NCBI RefSeq assembly: GCF_030817315.1
Contig: NZ_JAUSZF010000001.1
Coordinates: 3,491,001-3,555,000 of the forward strand
Reading direction: 5' to 3'
Source: Sphingomonas faeni
GTDB taxonomy: Bacteria > Pseudomonadota > Alphaproteobacteria > Sphingomonadales > Sphingomonadaceae
Length of the DNA: 64,000 nt
Under the pieces are notes generated by a model. The model saw only the letters and a program-made list of their open reading frames with translations, was not told the origin of the DNA and made no database searches. How positions within the stretch are numbered: position 1 is the stretch's first letter; each line of letters starts with the position of its first letter. The position numbers and the translations under genes are program-made. Positions 1 to 11,477 of the stretch are shown piece by piece.

Positions 1-736
1 ACAGCTTCAGCTGGTCCACCTCCTGCGCGACGGTGACGTGCGCGGTCGGCTCGTTCGCCAGCGTATAGCGCAGGAACGACGACAGCCGGCTCAGCATCGC
101 ATTCGCCCGCTCGGTCTGCTTGAGCAGCACCAAGGTCGAGATCGAGTTCAGCGTGTTGAACAGGAAATGCGGGTTGAGCTGATAGCGCAGCATCGCCAGC
201 TGCGCCGACGACGCCTGGTTCTCCAGATGCTCCATTTGGTCGATCTGTTGCTCGACGATCAGGTAGAAATTGATCCCGAAATACAGCGCCGACCACCCGA
301 ACAGCACGGTAAAGGTGACGTACACCGACCCGAGCAGCCGCGTGAGAGTCACGCCCGGCGTCGCGGTCGCGATGAACGAGAAGGTGAACGCGTCGAGCAC
401 CGCATACAGGAACGTCGCGGCGGCCAGCGTCGCGATCGTCAGGAAGATCCCGACAAGCCGGTTCATCCGCCGATACTGGCCGTACATCGTCGAGAGCAGC
501 AGCGTGATGCAATACCCGACGATCGCCTCGACGATCACCGGGATCACCCCGTCGAGTGACAGGCCGTTCGAGATCGACACCACCCCGCGCAACAGCAGGT
601 ACCCGCTCCACCCGACCGCCTGCAAAATCCAGAACGCCCGCGCCTTGTTCTCGAAGAACGGCCGCGCCGTGAAGGGCAGTCGCCGGGCGGAGTTCAAGGC
701 GGAGGAGCCAGGGTGCGGGGCGGAAGAATTAGCCAT
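1..736 (-). CDS. LytS/YehU-type sensor histidine kinase (3' end off window)
   Basis: The gene enters from the left edge and only its first 245 codons are visible. After a short polar N-terminus there are several hydrophobic segments (about residues 35-165), then the LNPHFLFNTLNS stretch near residues 188-200. In the His_kinase (PF06580) family this is the phosphoacceptor motif, with the histidine of NPHFLFN modified. The ATP-binding domain should lie beyond the window. These kinases usually pair with a LytTR-type response regulator encoded just downstream, which here would be to the left. The ATG at 734-736 gives a start consistent with the hydrophobic segments that follow. Confidence 0.9.
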   Translation of the reverse strand, partial: MANSSAPHPGSSALNSARRLPFTARPFFENKARAFWILQAVGWSGYLLLRGVVSISNGLSLDGVIPVIVEAIVGYCITLLLSTMYGQYRRMNRLVGIFLTIATLAAATFLYAVLDAFTFSFIATATPGVTLTRLLGSVYVTFTVLFGWSALYFGINFYLIVEQQIDQMEHLENQASSAQLAMLRYQLNPHFLFNTLNSISTLVLLKQTERANAMLSRLSSFLRYTLANEPTAHVTVAQEVDQLKL

Positions 737-883
737 CGGCCTGCGCTCTTACACGTCGACGCTACCCCAGGCAAAAGCCGAGCATACATCGGTCAGACCC
801 TTCGCCTTCGCACGATGCCTGCGAGTGCGAGGGCCCCGGTCTGATCGCAGGGTGACAGTCGCTCTCCTGGACCATAACGAGAA

Positions 884-909
884 ACGCCGCTCCATCGCTG
901 GAGCGGCGT
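884..909 (-). terminator. Rho-independent terminator of the TonB receptor gene
   Basis: A perfect 10-bp stem (ACGCCGCTCC / GGAGCGGCGT) closes a 6-nt loop. On the minus strand it is followed by a T-rich stretch (TTCTCGTT). It lies 26 bp past the stop codon of the receptor gene and before the kinase gene. Confidence 0.7.
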
Positions 910-935
910 CCTTCGTTCTTCTCTATGTCGAAGGC

Positions 936-3485
936 TTAGAAGCCGACGATGAGCGAGCCGCTGATCGCACGCGGCGAACCGAAGTTCACGTTGGTAGAGT
1001 TCGCCGTGGTGAGGCCGCCACTGAACGATCCGATGTAGAACTTGTCGAACAGGTTCGTCAGGTTCAGCTGGATCGCCGTCTTCGGCATGCCGAACGATGC
1101 CAGCGAATAGCGCACGTCAAGATCGACGACCGTGTAGCCGCCGAACTTCTGTGTATTGATGTCGTTCAAGAAGCGCGAACCGGTGTACTTGACCTGACCG
1201 CCGACATCGAGGTTACCGAGCGAACCCTGCAAGCGGCCACCGTACATGAACTTCGGCGTATTGCGTTCGCGCTTGCCGGCTGTAGCGACCAGCGTTCCGC
1301 CGACCCCGGCAACGTTATCCTCGATTTCCGAGTGAATGTACGAACCAAAGACATAAGCCAAGACTTGCGGGATCGGACGGACAGATACGCTGCCGTCGAT
1401 GCCGTACTTCTTGACGGCGCCCAGGTTCGTATCGACGCTGCACTGGCAGTCGTCGTTGAAGGCCGACACGATGCGGTTGACGTACTTCGAATACCACCCG
1501 GTGATGCCAGCCTGGACGATGCTGCGCTGGTAACGCAGACTCAGGTCGTAGCTGTCCGACGTTTCCGCCGCCGGCTGCGATGCATCACTGCTCAGGGGCA
1601 CATACACTGCATTGTACAGTGTATCGGTGCTCGGAACCGAGATGTTCTTAGCATAATTGGCGGCAACGCTCGTCGTCGGCGTCAGGTGGAAGGTCGCACC
1701 GATGTTCGGCAGCAGCTTGTCGTACTTGTAGTTGCGCTGCTGCGGTGCAGCGGCGCCGGTGATGACACCAGTCGTAGCATTGACCAGATACGGGTTTGCC
1801 GCCTGATACGCTGCCAAAGCCCCACTCGACGGGCAGTCAACGTTGCCGTTCGATCCCGTGGTGAAGCAGTTCTGGTTCAGTTCGCGCTTGAAGAACGGCG
1901 CTCGGACACCCAGCAGCACAGTCAGCTTCTCTTCGAGGAACTGGCCGCGATACTCGCCGGAAACCTGGTTCAGCGTCGCGAAGGACTTGCGGTCGCGCTT
2001 TTGCACCACGTTTCCGTTCACGTCGAAGATCGGCTCGTTGACCGGGAACACATCGAACGGCTCGCCACCGGCATCGATGAAGTCCAGTTCGCCCGTCTGA
2101 CGATGGTTGGCACGATCGAACGTGTACGACAGGCGGACACGGTTCTGGTCGTTCAGTTCGTAGCTCAGGTTGGCGACCGCGGTGTAGCGGTTCGTCTTCG
2201 TCTGGCTAGGGTTGAGCAGAGTGACGCGATCGAGGATGTCGCCATCGCCATTCAGGTCGCGACCGAAATAATAGCCGCCGCCGTAGAAACCGTAGAGCGA
2301 TTGGCCATTCAGTACATATGCGCCCTCACGAGCGTTGCCGGTAATGGCGCCCGTCGTCCCATTGACGCTCGTCGTCACGCCGCCGCCATTCGCTTTACTC
2401 GTCTGGTAGGCAGCATCGGCTGAGAAGATCAGGCCTTCGGCGAGCGTGAAGCGCGAGTTGAACCGTGCGTTGCCCGTGTTCGATGGGTTGTAGCGACGCT
2501 CGAATGAAGTGCCGCATGCGTTCGGCAGATCGGCCAGTCCGGGGCGCGCTGCTGCCGTGTTGCAGGGGGCGCCACCGGTGGCCGCTGCCGCACCGGTGCC
2601 ATAACCGATGTTGTAAAAACGACGGCTCTTGTCGACGTTGATGTTACCGTTCGCGTCGACGAAACCAGCTGCCGTCAGCGGCGAGCCGCCGAAGTTGTTA
2701 CGGTTGACGTTGTAGTGACCGGCAATCGAGACGAAGTCGCCGTTGCTGCCGATGTCCTGCCAGAGTTTGGCATTGAACTGCGACTTTTGGACTCCGCCAT
2801 AGTTTGCGAACGCCGGCTCGTTGTGCAGGTTGGATGCAGCAAACCAAGCCTTCGTGCCGTGGCCGGTAAAGTCGCCGGTCTGGATCATGCCAAAGACGCG
2901 CGTGTAGGGACGGTCGCCCGAACCGGGTGCAATGATGTTGCCGTACGATCCGGTTACCAGTCCGCCCATCGTGTCGCTCGGCCTGAGCGAGTTGATATTG
3001 ACGGTGCCGCCGACAGCCGAAGCAGTCGGGCTGTCGACGTCGGTCGAACCGAGGTTGACGTTGACGTTCTCGATCAGCTCACTGTCGAGTTGCTGGTTCG
3101 TATAGACTGCATAGTTGCCAGAATCGTTGAGCGGCACGCCGTCGAACGTCTGCGAGATGCGGTCCGAGTTAAAGCCGCGGATCGTAAACGAGCCGCCCGA
3201 CGAACCCCAGGGATCGTTGTTGGTGAAGCTGACACCGGGGACGAGGTTGAGGACTTCGTTGATCGACTGGCCAACACGCTGGCGCTGGATCAGCTCGCTG
3301 GTGATCAGGACCTTCGCCTTGGGCGAGTCGGGAATCTCGACGCCGCCTACGGCCTTTTCCTTGCGACCGCTGACGACGATCTCGGACGACTCGTCAAACG
3401 ACTGTGAACCGGTCGACTGTGCGAAGGCCGCGGCTGGAATCATGAGCGCGGCGAATGCAACGCCGCAAGCAAGCATGGTACGCAT
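936..3485 (-). CDS. TonB-dependent receptor
   Basis: This 849-residue outer-membrane receptor would import a ligand using TonB energy; the substrate cannot be read from the sequence. A signal peptide (about residues 1-22, ending AAAFAQ) is followed by a short N-terminal stretch, a plug domain (about 35-170, with the FTIRGFNSDR segment), and a long beta-barrel ending in Phe (SLIVGF), the usual BAM recognition end. The start has an upstream AGGGGA ribosome site, and the same AGGGGAC-TATTC-like leader precedes the second receptor near 39.0 kb. A convincing terminator follows the stop. The gene appears monocistronic. Confidence 0.93.
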   Translation of the reverse strand: MRTMLACGVAFAALMIPAAAFAQSTGSQSFDESSEIVVSGRKEKAVGGVEIPDSPKAKVLITSELIQRQRVGQSINEVLNLVPGVSFTNNDPWGSSGGSFTIRGFNSDRISQTFDGVPLNDSGNYAVYTNQQLDSELIENVNVNLGSTDVDSPTASAVGGTVNINSLRPSDTMGGLVTGSYGNIIAPGSGDRPYTRVFGMIQTGDFTGHGTKAWFAASNLHNEPAFANYGGVQKSQFNAKLWQDIGSNGDFVSIAGHYNVNRNNFGGSPLTAAGFVDANGNINVDKSRRFYNIGYGTGAAAATGGAPCNTAAARPGLADLPNACGTSFERRYNPSNTGNARFNSRFTLAEGLIFSADAAYQTSKANGGGVTTSVNGTTGAITGNAREGAYVLNGQSLYGFYGGGYYFGRDLNGDGDILDRVTLLNPSQTKTNRYTAVANLSYELNDQNRVRLSYTFDRANHRQTGELDFIDAGGEPFDVFPVNEPIFDVNGNVVQKRDRKSFATLNQVSGEYRGQFLEEKLTVLLGVRAPFFKRELNQNCFTTGSNGNVDCPSSGALAAYQAANPYLVNATTGVITGAAAPQQRNYKYDKLLPNIGATFHLTPTTSVAANYAKNISVPSTDTLYNAVYVPLSSDASQPAAETSDSYDLSLRYQRSIVQAGITGWYSKYVNRIVSAFNDDCQCSVDTNLGAVKKYGIDGSVSVRPIPQVLAYVFGSYIHSEIEDNVAGVGGTLVATAGKRERNTPKFMYGGRLQGSLGNLDVGGQVKYTGSRFLNDINTQKFGGYTVVDLDVRYSLASFGMPKTAIQLNLTNLFDKFYIGSFSGGLTTANSTNVNFGSPRAISGSLIVGF

Positions 3486-3695
3486 CTGAATAATGTCCCC
3501 TTAGAGCCCTTGGCTCTGAATGTCGGCTTCCCACCGGACATCCGTGCCCCTGCACGCGGGATATTTCGGTTCTGTGACATTGGCGAGTCGCGAAGCGTCA
3601 CATACGCACTCGGTGATGGTGCGTTGCAAAAAAGCCACGCAGTTGAACCAAGTCCGCGGCTCTGGAACCGACTTCGCGCAGAGGCGTGTTCGGCT

Positions 3696-5828
<2,133 letters not shown>

Positions 5829-5934
5829 TTAGGGGAGGGCGCCACCTTTCGACAAGACCTGGATCAACATCGCGTGAACATTCGCCCGACTTGCGCGCTG
5901 ACATCGCAAGACATTTTTTGCAGGACACGCAATC

Positions 5935-6918
5935 ATGACCGACACCAGCCGCCGAGACCTGTTCAAGGGCGCCGCCGTCACCGGGCTCGCCGCAGCCGCC
6001 GCGCCGGCCTTCGCGCAAGGGCAGGGGGCGGGCCAGGCGCAACTCGCCGATCCGCAGACGCGGTTCACCTCGACGCCCTTCCCCGAACAGCGCCAGAAAT
6101 GGCCGGCACTCCAGCGCGACATGCGTCCCGTCCCCGATTGCGGCGAGACTAGCTATCGCGGTTCCGGACGTCTCCAGGGCCGCAAGGCGCTGGTGACCGG
6201 CGGCGACTCGGGCATCGGTCGCGCTGCGGTCATCGCATTCTCGCGCGAAGGCGCCGACGTCGCGATCAACTATTACCCGACCGAAGAACCCGATGCGCAG
6301 GACGTCGCTAAGCTGCTCCGTGCCGAGGGGCGAAAGGTCGTGCTGATCCCCGGCGACCTGACCGACGCGAAGTTCTGCAACGACCTGATCGCGCGCGCGA
6401 ACCGCGAGCTCGGCGGGCTCGACATCCTAGTCAATAACGCGGCGTACCAGCAGTCGAAGGCATCGATCGCCGAGATCAGCTTCGAGCAGTTCGACCGCAC
6501 GATGAAGACCAACGTCTATGCGATGTTCCACCTCTGCAAGGCGGCGATCCCGCTGATGAAGCTGGGCGCGTCGATCATCAACACGGGGTCGGTCAACTCG
6601 GTCGATCCGGGCGAGGAACTGCTGGATTACGCCACCACTAAGGGCGCGATCCTGATCTTCACCAAGGGGCTGGCGAAACAGCTCGGCAAGAAGGGTATCC
6701 GCGTCAACATGGTCGCGCCGGGCCCGGTCTGGACGCCGCTCCAGGTCGCGGGCGGGCAGCTTCCCGGCAAGATGGGCGAGTTCGGCCAGGACACCCCGCT
6801 CGGCCGTGCGGGTCAGCCGGCGGAACTGGCGTCGCTGTTCGTGACGCTGGCGGAGACGGGAACGAGCTTCACCAGTGGCAGCGCCTTCGCGGCCACGGGT
6901 GGCAGCGGGGTGCTGTAA
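5935..6918 (+). CDS. Tat-exported short-chain dehydrogenase (YghA-like SDR)
   Basis: This 327-residue protein is a classical SDR with an unusual export signal. The N-terminus SRRDLFKGAA followed by an alanine-rich hydrophobic run ending AFAQG fits a twin-arginine signal peptide. The Rossmann motif TGGDSGIG is at 88-95, NNA at 167-169, and the catalytic pair Tyr232/Lys236 (YATTK) with Ser219 or Ser222. The sequence resembles the YghA/general stress protein 39 group of NAD(P)-dependent oxidoreductases. Tat export would fit cofactor loading in the cytoplasm. The gene is divergent from ligA, and an AGGA ribosome site precedes the ATG. Substrate unknown. Confidence 0.9.
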   Translation: MTDTSRRDLFKGAAVTGLAAAAAPAFAQGQGAGQAQLADPQTRFTSTPFPEQRQKWPALQRDMRPVPDCGETSYRGSGRLQGRKALVTGGDSGIGRAAVIAFSREGADVAINYYPTEEPDAQDVAKLLRAEGRKVVLIPGDLTDAKFCNDLIARANRELGGLDILVNNAAYQQSKASIAEISFEQFDRTMKTNVYAMFHLCKAAIPLMKLGASIINTGSVNSVDPGEELLDYATTKGAILIFTKGLAKQLGKKGIRVNMVAPGPVWTPLQVAGGQLPGKMGEFGQDTPLGRAGQPAELASLFVTLAETGTSFTSGSAFAATGGSGVL

Positions 6919-6980
6919 CGCTGGGATGCCGCCGCGTCATTCCACCCCGGCACCGCACTCCCCCCCCGGTACCTCACTCC

Positions 6981-7082
6981 GCCCCGGCGAAGGCCGGGGC
7001 CCAATTGGCAAGGCCGGTGTAACGAGGTACTACGTTCACCAAGTGACGTCTCCCAATTGGGCCCCGGCCTTCGCCAAGGTGG
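6981..7082. repeat. Inverted-repeat element, family A (copy A1)
   Basis: An element of about 100 bp whose ends are near-perfect inverted repeats built on CCCCGGCGAAGGCCGGGG and CCCAATTGG. It lies between the SDR gene and the small secreted-protein gene. Four more copies occur in the window. Confidence 0.85.
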
Positions 7083-7097
7083 CATGAGGAAGAGTGT

Positions 7098-7448
7098 GTG
7101 ATGAAAACGATTTCGTTCGTTTCGGCCGCCCTATGCCTCGCCGCCCCCGCCACCGGCCAGCAAACCCACGTCTCCCCCGCACCAGCCCCAGCGATCGGCT
7201 ACGACTGGAACGACGGTTCCTCGTCTGACGACCGAGTCCAGCAATCTTTATGGCCCCGCTCCGACGCCAGTGCCGCCGGCCTCGACGACATGATCCACAC
7301 CGAGCAGGCTCCGATCCACGCCGCGATCCACGAAGATGGCGCGTTCGGTAGCCGAGCCCTCCACGGCCTGCGGAAAGTCGGCGGCGACTACATCGTCGTG
7401 CCGGTGCTGAAGATCCACCTGGGTCATCCGCGGCAGGCAATGCCCTGA
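7098..7448 (+). CDS. Small putative secreted protein of unknown function
   Basis: A 116-residue product begins with a clear signal peptide (MKTISFVSAALCLAAPATGQ), so it is probably periplasmic. The mature part has a proline/alanine-rich start, then polar sequence ending in a hydrophobic GGDYIVVPVLKI stretch. I recognise no domain. A GGAAG ribosome site lies just upstream of the ATG. It stands between repeat A1 and repeat C1. The signal peptide and RBS argue it is real, but a chance reading frame cannot be excluded. Confidence 0.5.
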   Translation: MMKTISFVSAALCLAAPATGQQTHVSPAPAPAIGYDWNDGSSSDDRVQQSLWPRSDASAAGLDDMIHTEQAPIHAAIHEDGAFGSRALHGLRKVGGDYIVVPVLKIHLGHPRQAMP

Positions 7449-7510
7449 CCAATCGGATGCCCGTAGGCAAGCTGGCCAACTTCAGCTGACCTATCCCCGG
7501 GAAATGTCGG

Positions 7511-7625
7511 CTCCCCTCCCTGAAAGGGAGGGGCTGGGGGTGGGTAGGTCGGCTTGTGCCGCCGACGTTCCATAATTCGGAAACCGACCCACCCCCGGCC
7601 CCTCCCTTCCAGGGGGGGGAGAAGG
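7511..7625. repeat. Inverted-repeat element, family C (copy C1)
   Basis: About 115 bp with outer arms CTCCCCTCCCTGAAAGGGAG and its complement, each followed by a GGGGGTGGGT/ACCCACCCCC block. It fills most of the space before the 3' end of recN. Confidence 0.85.
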
Positions 7626-7656
7626 ATTCGGGAGGTCGCGGCGATACCCCCAAAAC

Positions 7657-9321
7657 TCAAGCCCGCTCTAACAACCGCTCCGCCTGAGCCCGCGCCTCGT
7701 CCGTAATCTGCGCCCCCGACAACATCCGAGCGATCTCTTCCCGCCGCTCGTCCTCAGACAATGCCCGCACGCCCGTCCGCGTGACCGTCCCGTCGCTGCT
7801 CTTGGCGATCAGCAGATGCTTCGCCCCCCGCGCCGCAACCTGCGGGCTATGCGTCACCACCAGCAACTGCGTACTCAAGGCCAGACGCGCGAGTCGTTCG
7901 CCGATCGCACTCGCCACCGCGCCGCCGACCCCGCGGTCGATCTCGTCGAACACCATAGTCGACGCGCCGCCCTCTTCCGCCAGCGCCACCTTCAGCGCCA
8001 GGATGAAGCGCGACAATTCGCCGCCCGACGCGATCTTGGTCAGCGCAGCAAACGGCGCCCCCGGATTGGTCGAGATCTCGAACTCCACCCGGTCCTTGCC
8101 CGCCGCCGACCAGCCGTCCTCACCAAGCGGCGCCACCACCGTCTGGAACCGAGCCGCATCCAACTTCAACGGCGCGAGTTCCCCCGCCACCGCCACATCG
8201 AGCCGCTTGGCCGCCGCCAGCCGCCGCTTCGTCAACGCATCCGACGCCGTATCGAAGGCCTTCCGCGCCGCCGCCACCCGAGCCTCGATCACCGCAATCC
8301 CACCTTCGCCCGCATCGAGCCGCTCCAGCCGCGCGCGCATCTCGTCCGCCAGCGCCGCCAGGTCGTCCGGCTGCACGCGGTGCTTCCGCGCCATCGCCCG
8401 AAGCTCGAACAACCGCGCCTCGTCATCCTCCAGCGCCCGCGGATCATACGCCATGTCCGCCCGAGCATCGCGCAGGCTCTCCTCTGCCACCGACGCCTCG
8501 ATCACCGCGCGATCGACCGCCGCCAGCGCATTGCCCAGCGCCACGTGATCCTCCGCGATCCGCTCGAGCACCCGCGCGGCCTGGCGCAGCTTCGCCATCC
8601 CGCCGTCCTTGCCCTCGAGGAAGTCGTCGATCGCCGCGAGGTCGTCCGCGATCTTCTCGGCGCGCTGCATCGAGCGCCGCGTATCCGCCAGCGTCTCTTC
8701 CTCGCCCGCGACGGGCGCCAACGCGGTCAGCTCGGCAACCGTATGCTCCAACCACTCGCGATCCCGCGCCGCCGTCTCGATATCCGCGCGCGCCGCCGCC
8801 AGTTCCGCCTCGGCCGCGCGAAACGCCGCATAAGCCTTGCCCGTAGCCCCAGGTTCGGTCCGCCCGAAAATGTCGAGCAACGCCCGATGCCCCCGCGCAT
8901 TCAACAACCCGCGCTCGTCATGCTGCCCGTGGATTTCGACCAAATGAGGCGCCATCTCGCGCAGCAAACCCGCCGAGGCCGGCTGATCGTTGACGAACCC
9001 GCGACTGCCGCCATCCGCCTTGACGATGCGCCGCACGATCAGCGGCTCGCCGCGCTCGATCTCCAGCCCGTTCTCGTCGAATAACAAGGCAAGCGGCGAC
9101 TCGGGGGCAGGGGCATCGAACGTCGCGGTAACCACCGCCTGCGCCGCGCCATGCCGCACCAGCCCGCTATCGCCGCGCCCACCAAGCGCCAGCCCCAGTG
9201 CGTCAAGCAGGATCGACTTGCCCGCCCCGGTCTCGCCGGTGAGCACGCCCAACCCCTCGCCGAATCCCAGATCCAGCGCCTCGATCAGCACCACGTCGCG
9301 AATGGAAAGGTCTGTCAACAT
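7657..9321 (-). CDS. recN: DNA repair protein RecN
   Basis: An SMC-like ATPase acting in double-strand break repair. The 554-residue protein starts MLTDLSIRD, has Walker A GETGAGKS at 29-36, a long central coiled coil (about 150-370), and the C-terminal half of the ATPase with a Walker B region (MVFDEIDRGVGG, near 458). The open frame extends further upstream, but the sequence before this ATG is not RecN-like, and length matches the family. The gene lies 62 bp downstream of bamD on the same strand. A LexA-like site is 34 bp before the start, which would fit SOS control. Confidence 0.96.
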   Translation of the reverse strand: MLTDLSIRDVVLIEALDLGFGEGLGVLTGETGAGKSILLDALGLALGGRGDSGLVRHGAAQAVVTATFDAPAPESPLALLFDENGLEIERGEPLIVRRIVKADGGSRGFVNDQPASAGLLREMAPHLVEIHGQHDERGLLNARGHRALLDIFGRTEPGATGKAYAAFRAAEAELAAARADIETAARDREWLEHTVAELTALAPVAGEEETLADTRRSMQRAEKIADDLAAIDDFLEGKDGGMAKLRQAARVLERIAEDHVALGNALAAVDRAVIEASVAEESLRDARADMAYDPRALEDDEARLFELRAMARKHRVQPDDLAALADEMRARLERLDAGEGGIAVIEARVAAARKAFDTASDALTKRRLAAAKRLDVAVAGELAPLKLDAARFQTVVAPLGEDGWSAAGKDRVEFEISTNPGAPFAALTKIASGGELSRFILALKVALAEEGGASTMVFDEIDRGVGGAVASAIGERLARLALSTQLLVVTHSPQVAARGAKHLLIAKSSDGTVTRTGVRALSEDERREEIARMLSGAQITDEARAQAERLLERA

Positions 9322-9354
9322 CACGCGCGTCCTAAACCATTCGCATGGGATGTT

Positions 9355-9369
9355 GATCCCCAATTGTTC
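9355..9369 (-). promoter_or_regulatory. Possible LexA (SOS) box upstream of recN
   Basis: On the minus strand the sequence is GAAC-N7-GATC, one mismatch from the alphaproteobacterial LexA consensus GAAC-N7-GAAC (GTTC-N7-GTTC). It sits 34 bp upstream of recN, a gene under LexA control in many bacteria. One site with one mismatch is weak evidence. Confidence 0.35.
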
Positions 9370-9383
9370 TCGTATTCGTGGAC

Positions 9384-10358
9384 TCAGGTCCCCGGAGTCG
9401 TCCGCGTCGCGCTGCCCGGACCGACCGGCGCCGGCGTCGAGACGCTGCCCGAGCCGGTACCACCGGAGCCGTCCTTCACCTTGGGGATATCGATCGGCCC
9501 GGTCGCCGGCGCGCCCGCGGTCCCGGTCGGCACGGCGACCTCGCCCGGCGCCAGCGGCGCGATCGGCTTTACCGGATGCTCCTGCATCAGCGTGTAGGCA
9601 TGATCGTACCAGTCGGTGCCCGGATAGTTGCGGCCGAGCACCGCGGCGGCCTTCTCGGCCTCGATCGGCACGCCGAGCTGCAGATACGTCTCGGTCAGCC
9701 GCATCAGCGCTTCCGGGGTGTGCGTGGTCTGCTGGAACTTGTCGACCACAGTGCGGAACCGGCCGTTCGCCGCGAGCCACTGACCGCGCGTCTCGTAGAA
9801 CCGCCCGATCTCCATCTCCTTGCCGGCGAGATGGTCGTTGACCAGATCGATCTTCAGCCGCGCATCCGATGCATAGCGCGTGTTCGGATAGCGACGCATC
9901 AGCTCGCCGAGCGAATCGAGCGCCTGCCGCGTGATCTTCTGGTCACGCGTAACGTCGGTGATCTGCTCGTAATAGCCGAGCGCGATCAGATAATAGGCGT
10001 AGGGCGCATCGCGGTTACCCGGATGGACCGCGAGGAAGCGCTGCGCCGAGCTGATCGACGCGGTGTAATCCTTGGCGAGGTAATAGCTGAACGCCGACAT
10101 GATCTGCGCACGGCGCGCCCAGATCGAATACGGATGCTGGCGCTCGACCTCGTCGAACAACTGAGCGGCTTCCTTGTACCGCCCCTGGTCGAGCCGCGCC
10201 TTGGCGGTCGAGTACAGCGTCCCCACGTCGCGCGCGACATAGGGCAGGTCGCCCTTGGCGGAACGACCCGCGCAACCGGCCATGGGGAGCGCAAGCGCGG
10301 CGATGAGCGTGACGGCAAGGGCACGCGGCACGCTCGGAAGGGACTGGGGGATACGCAT
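9384..10358 (-). CDS. bamD: Outer membrane assembly lipoprotein BamD
   Basis: BamD is the essential lipoprotein of the BAM complex that folds outer-membrane beta-barrels. The chosen ATG gives a 324-residue protein with a lipoprotein signal ending in LPMAGC (Cys29). It is followed by tetratricopeptide-like helices over about 45-260 (ARLDQGRYKEAAQLFDEVE, PYAYYLIALGYYEQ). The tail after 270 is rich in Pro, Gly, Thr and Ser and is probably disordered, longer than in E. coli BamD. The frame opens 42 codons earlier, but those residues lack signal-peptide character. recN follows 62 bp downstream; manA is divergent. Confidence 0.94.
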   Translation of the reverse strand: MRIPQSLPSVPRALAVTLIAALALPMAGCAGRSAKGDLPYVARDVGTLYSTAKARLDQGRYKEAAQLFDEVERQHPYSIWARRAQIMSAFSYYLAKDYTASISSAQRFLAVHPGNRDAPYAYYLIALGYYEQITDVTRDQKITRQALDSLGELMRRYPNTRYASDARLKIDLVNDHLAGKEMEIGRFYETRGQWLAANGRFRTVVDKFQQTTHTPEALMRLTETYLQLGVPIEAEKAAAVLGRNYPGTDWYDHAYTLMQEHPVKPIAPLAPGEVAVPTGTAGAPATGPIDIPKVKDGSGGTGSGSVSTPAPVGPGSATRTTPGT

Positions 10359-10527
10359 CGGCGTTGTCCTTAGCGTATGCGGGGCTTCACGAACAATCCC
10401 TTTCGCCGACCCCGCCCGGGCCCTGGAAGCCCGCGATGTGGCCGCCGTCCATGGGGGCTTTCCGTGGACCGGATCGCACGGCAATAGTCGTGCGTTGCCG
10501 ACACGTCATTCCAGTCGAGGATTTTCC

Positions 10528-11352
10528 ATGCCCGCCACCCTGCTGCACACCCACCGCGTCGAGAAGCCCTGGGGTCGCGACACGCTCTGGCCCGGTTTCG
10601 AGGATCCCGCCGCCGGCTCGCCCCCGATCGGCGAAGTCTGGTTCCAGGAACCCGGCAACACCACGCCCGACCTGCTGATCAAATACCTGTTCACCAGCGA
10701 GAAGCTGTCGGTCCAAGTCCATCCCAACGACGAACAGGCACATGAACGCGGCCTTCCGCGCGGCAAGGACGAGTGCTGGACGATCCTCGCCGCCGAGCCG
10801 ACCTCGACGATCGCGGTAGGCACGAAGCAGCCCATGTCGAAGGATGACCTGCGGGCGTCGGCGATCGACGGCACGATCGAGGACAAGCTCGACTGGAAGC
10901 CGGTCCAGCCCGGCGACTTCATGTATTGCGCGTCCGACACGATCCACGCGATCGGCGGCGGCCTGACGGTCATCGAGGTCCAGCAGAACTCCGAGACGAC
11001 CTACCGCCTCTTCGATTACGGCAGCGACCGCGAGCTTCACCTGGACGACGGCGTCGACGTCGCCGACCCCACGCCCTACGTCCCCGTCGCGCCGCCGATC
11101 GAGATCGAGACGGGCCGTACGATCATGGTCGAGGGCCCCAAGTTCGTACTCGAGCGCTGGAAGGGCGGCGACCACGTCGTCAACCTGCCCGAAGGCACGA
11201 CCGGCTGGGTGATCCCGATCACCGGCTCGGGCGACGTAGCGGGCGTCGCGTTCAAGGCCGGCGAATGCGCCACGATGACCGGCAGCGAAACGGTCTCGAC
11301 AAGCCCCGACGCCGACGTGCTGTTCGCCTATCCGCTAGCAAAGCGGATCTGA
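10528..11352 (+). CDS. manA: Mannose-6-phosphate isomerase, class I
   Basis: This zinc enzyme interconverts fructose 6-phosphate and mannose 6-phosphate, feeding GDP-mannose and surface polysaccharide synthesis. The 274-residue protein is short for the family but carries the metal site: Gln63 and His65 in SVQVHPNDEQA, Glu82 in KDECW, and the histidine of DTIHAIGGG near 138. A second cupin-like half follows. The start ATG has a GAGGA ribosome site 8 nt upstream. The next gene is the remains of a glycosyltransferase, which may once have used nucleotide sugars from this pathway. Confidence 0.93.
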   Translation: MPATLLHTHRVEKPWGRDTLWPGFEDPAAGSPPIGEVWFQEPGNTTPDLLIKYLFTSEKLSVQVHPNDEQAHERGLPRGKDECWTILAAEPTSTIAVGTKQPMSKDDLRASAIDGTIEDKLDWKPVQPGDFMYCASDTIHAIGGGLTVIEVQQNSETTYRLFDYGSDRELHLDDGVDVADPTPYVPVAPPIEIETGRTIMVEGPKFVLERWKGGDHVVNLPEGTTGWVIPITGSGDVAGVAFKAGECATMTGSETVSTSPDADVLFAYPLAKRI

Positions 11353-11390
11353 GGGCACGACGCTCCAACGCCCGTTCCACTGCACTTCCT

Positions 11391-11446
11391 CGTTCTCCCG
11401 CGAAGGCGGGAGCCCAGCCTGGGTCCCCGCCTCCGCGGGGAAACAT
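11391..11446. repeat. Inverted-repeat element, family B (copy B1)
   Basis: A compact palindrome with arms CTCCCGCGAAGGCGGGAGCC and CCCCGCCTCCGCGGGG. It is directly followed by an A element; together they fill the 313-bp gap after manA, where I see no gene. Confidence 0.8.
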
Positions 11447-11477
11447 AGTGATCGAGCGATGACGCTCCCTCAAGTTA

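Noticed and set aside
270..2423. 717-codon plus-strand frame opposite the kinase and TonB receptor genes
   Set aside because: It is antisense to two well-supported genes, is Arg/Ala/Val-rich in the way shadow frames of GC-rich genes are, and has no domain.
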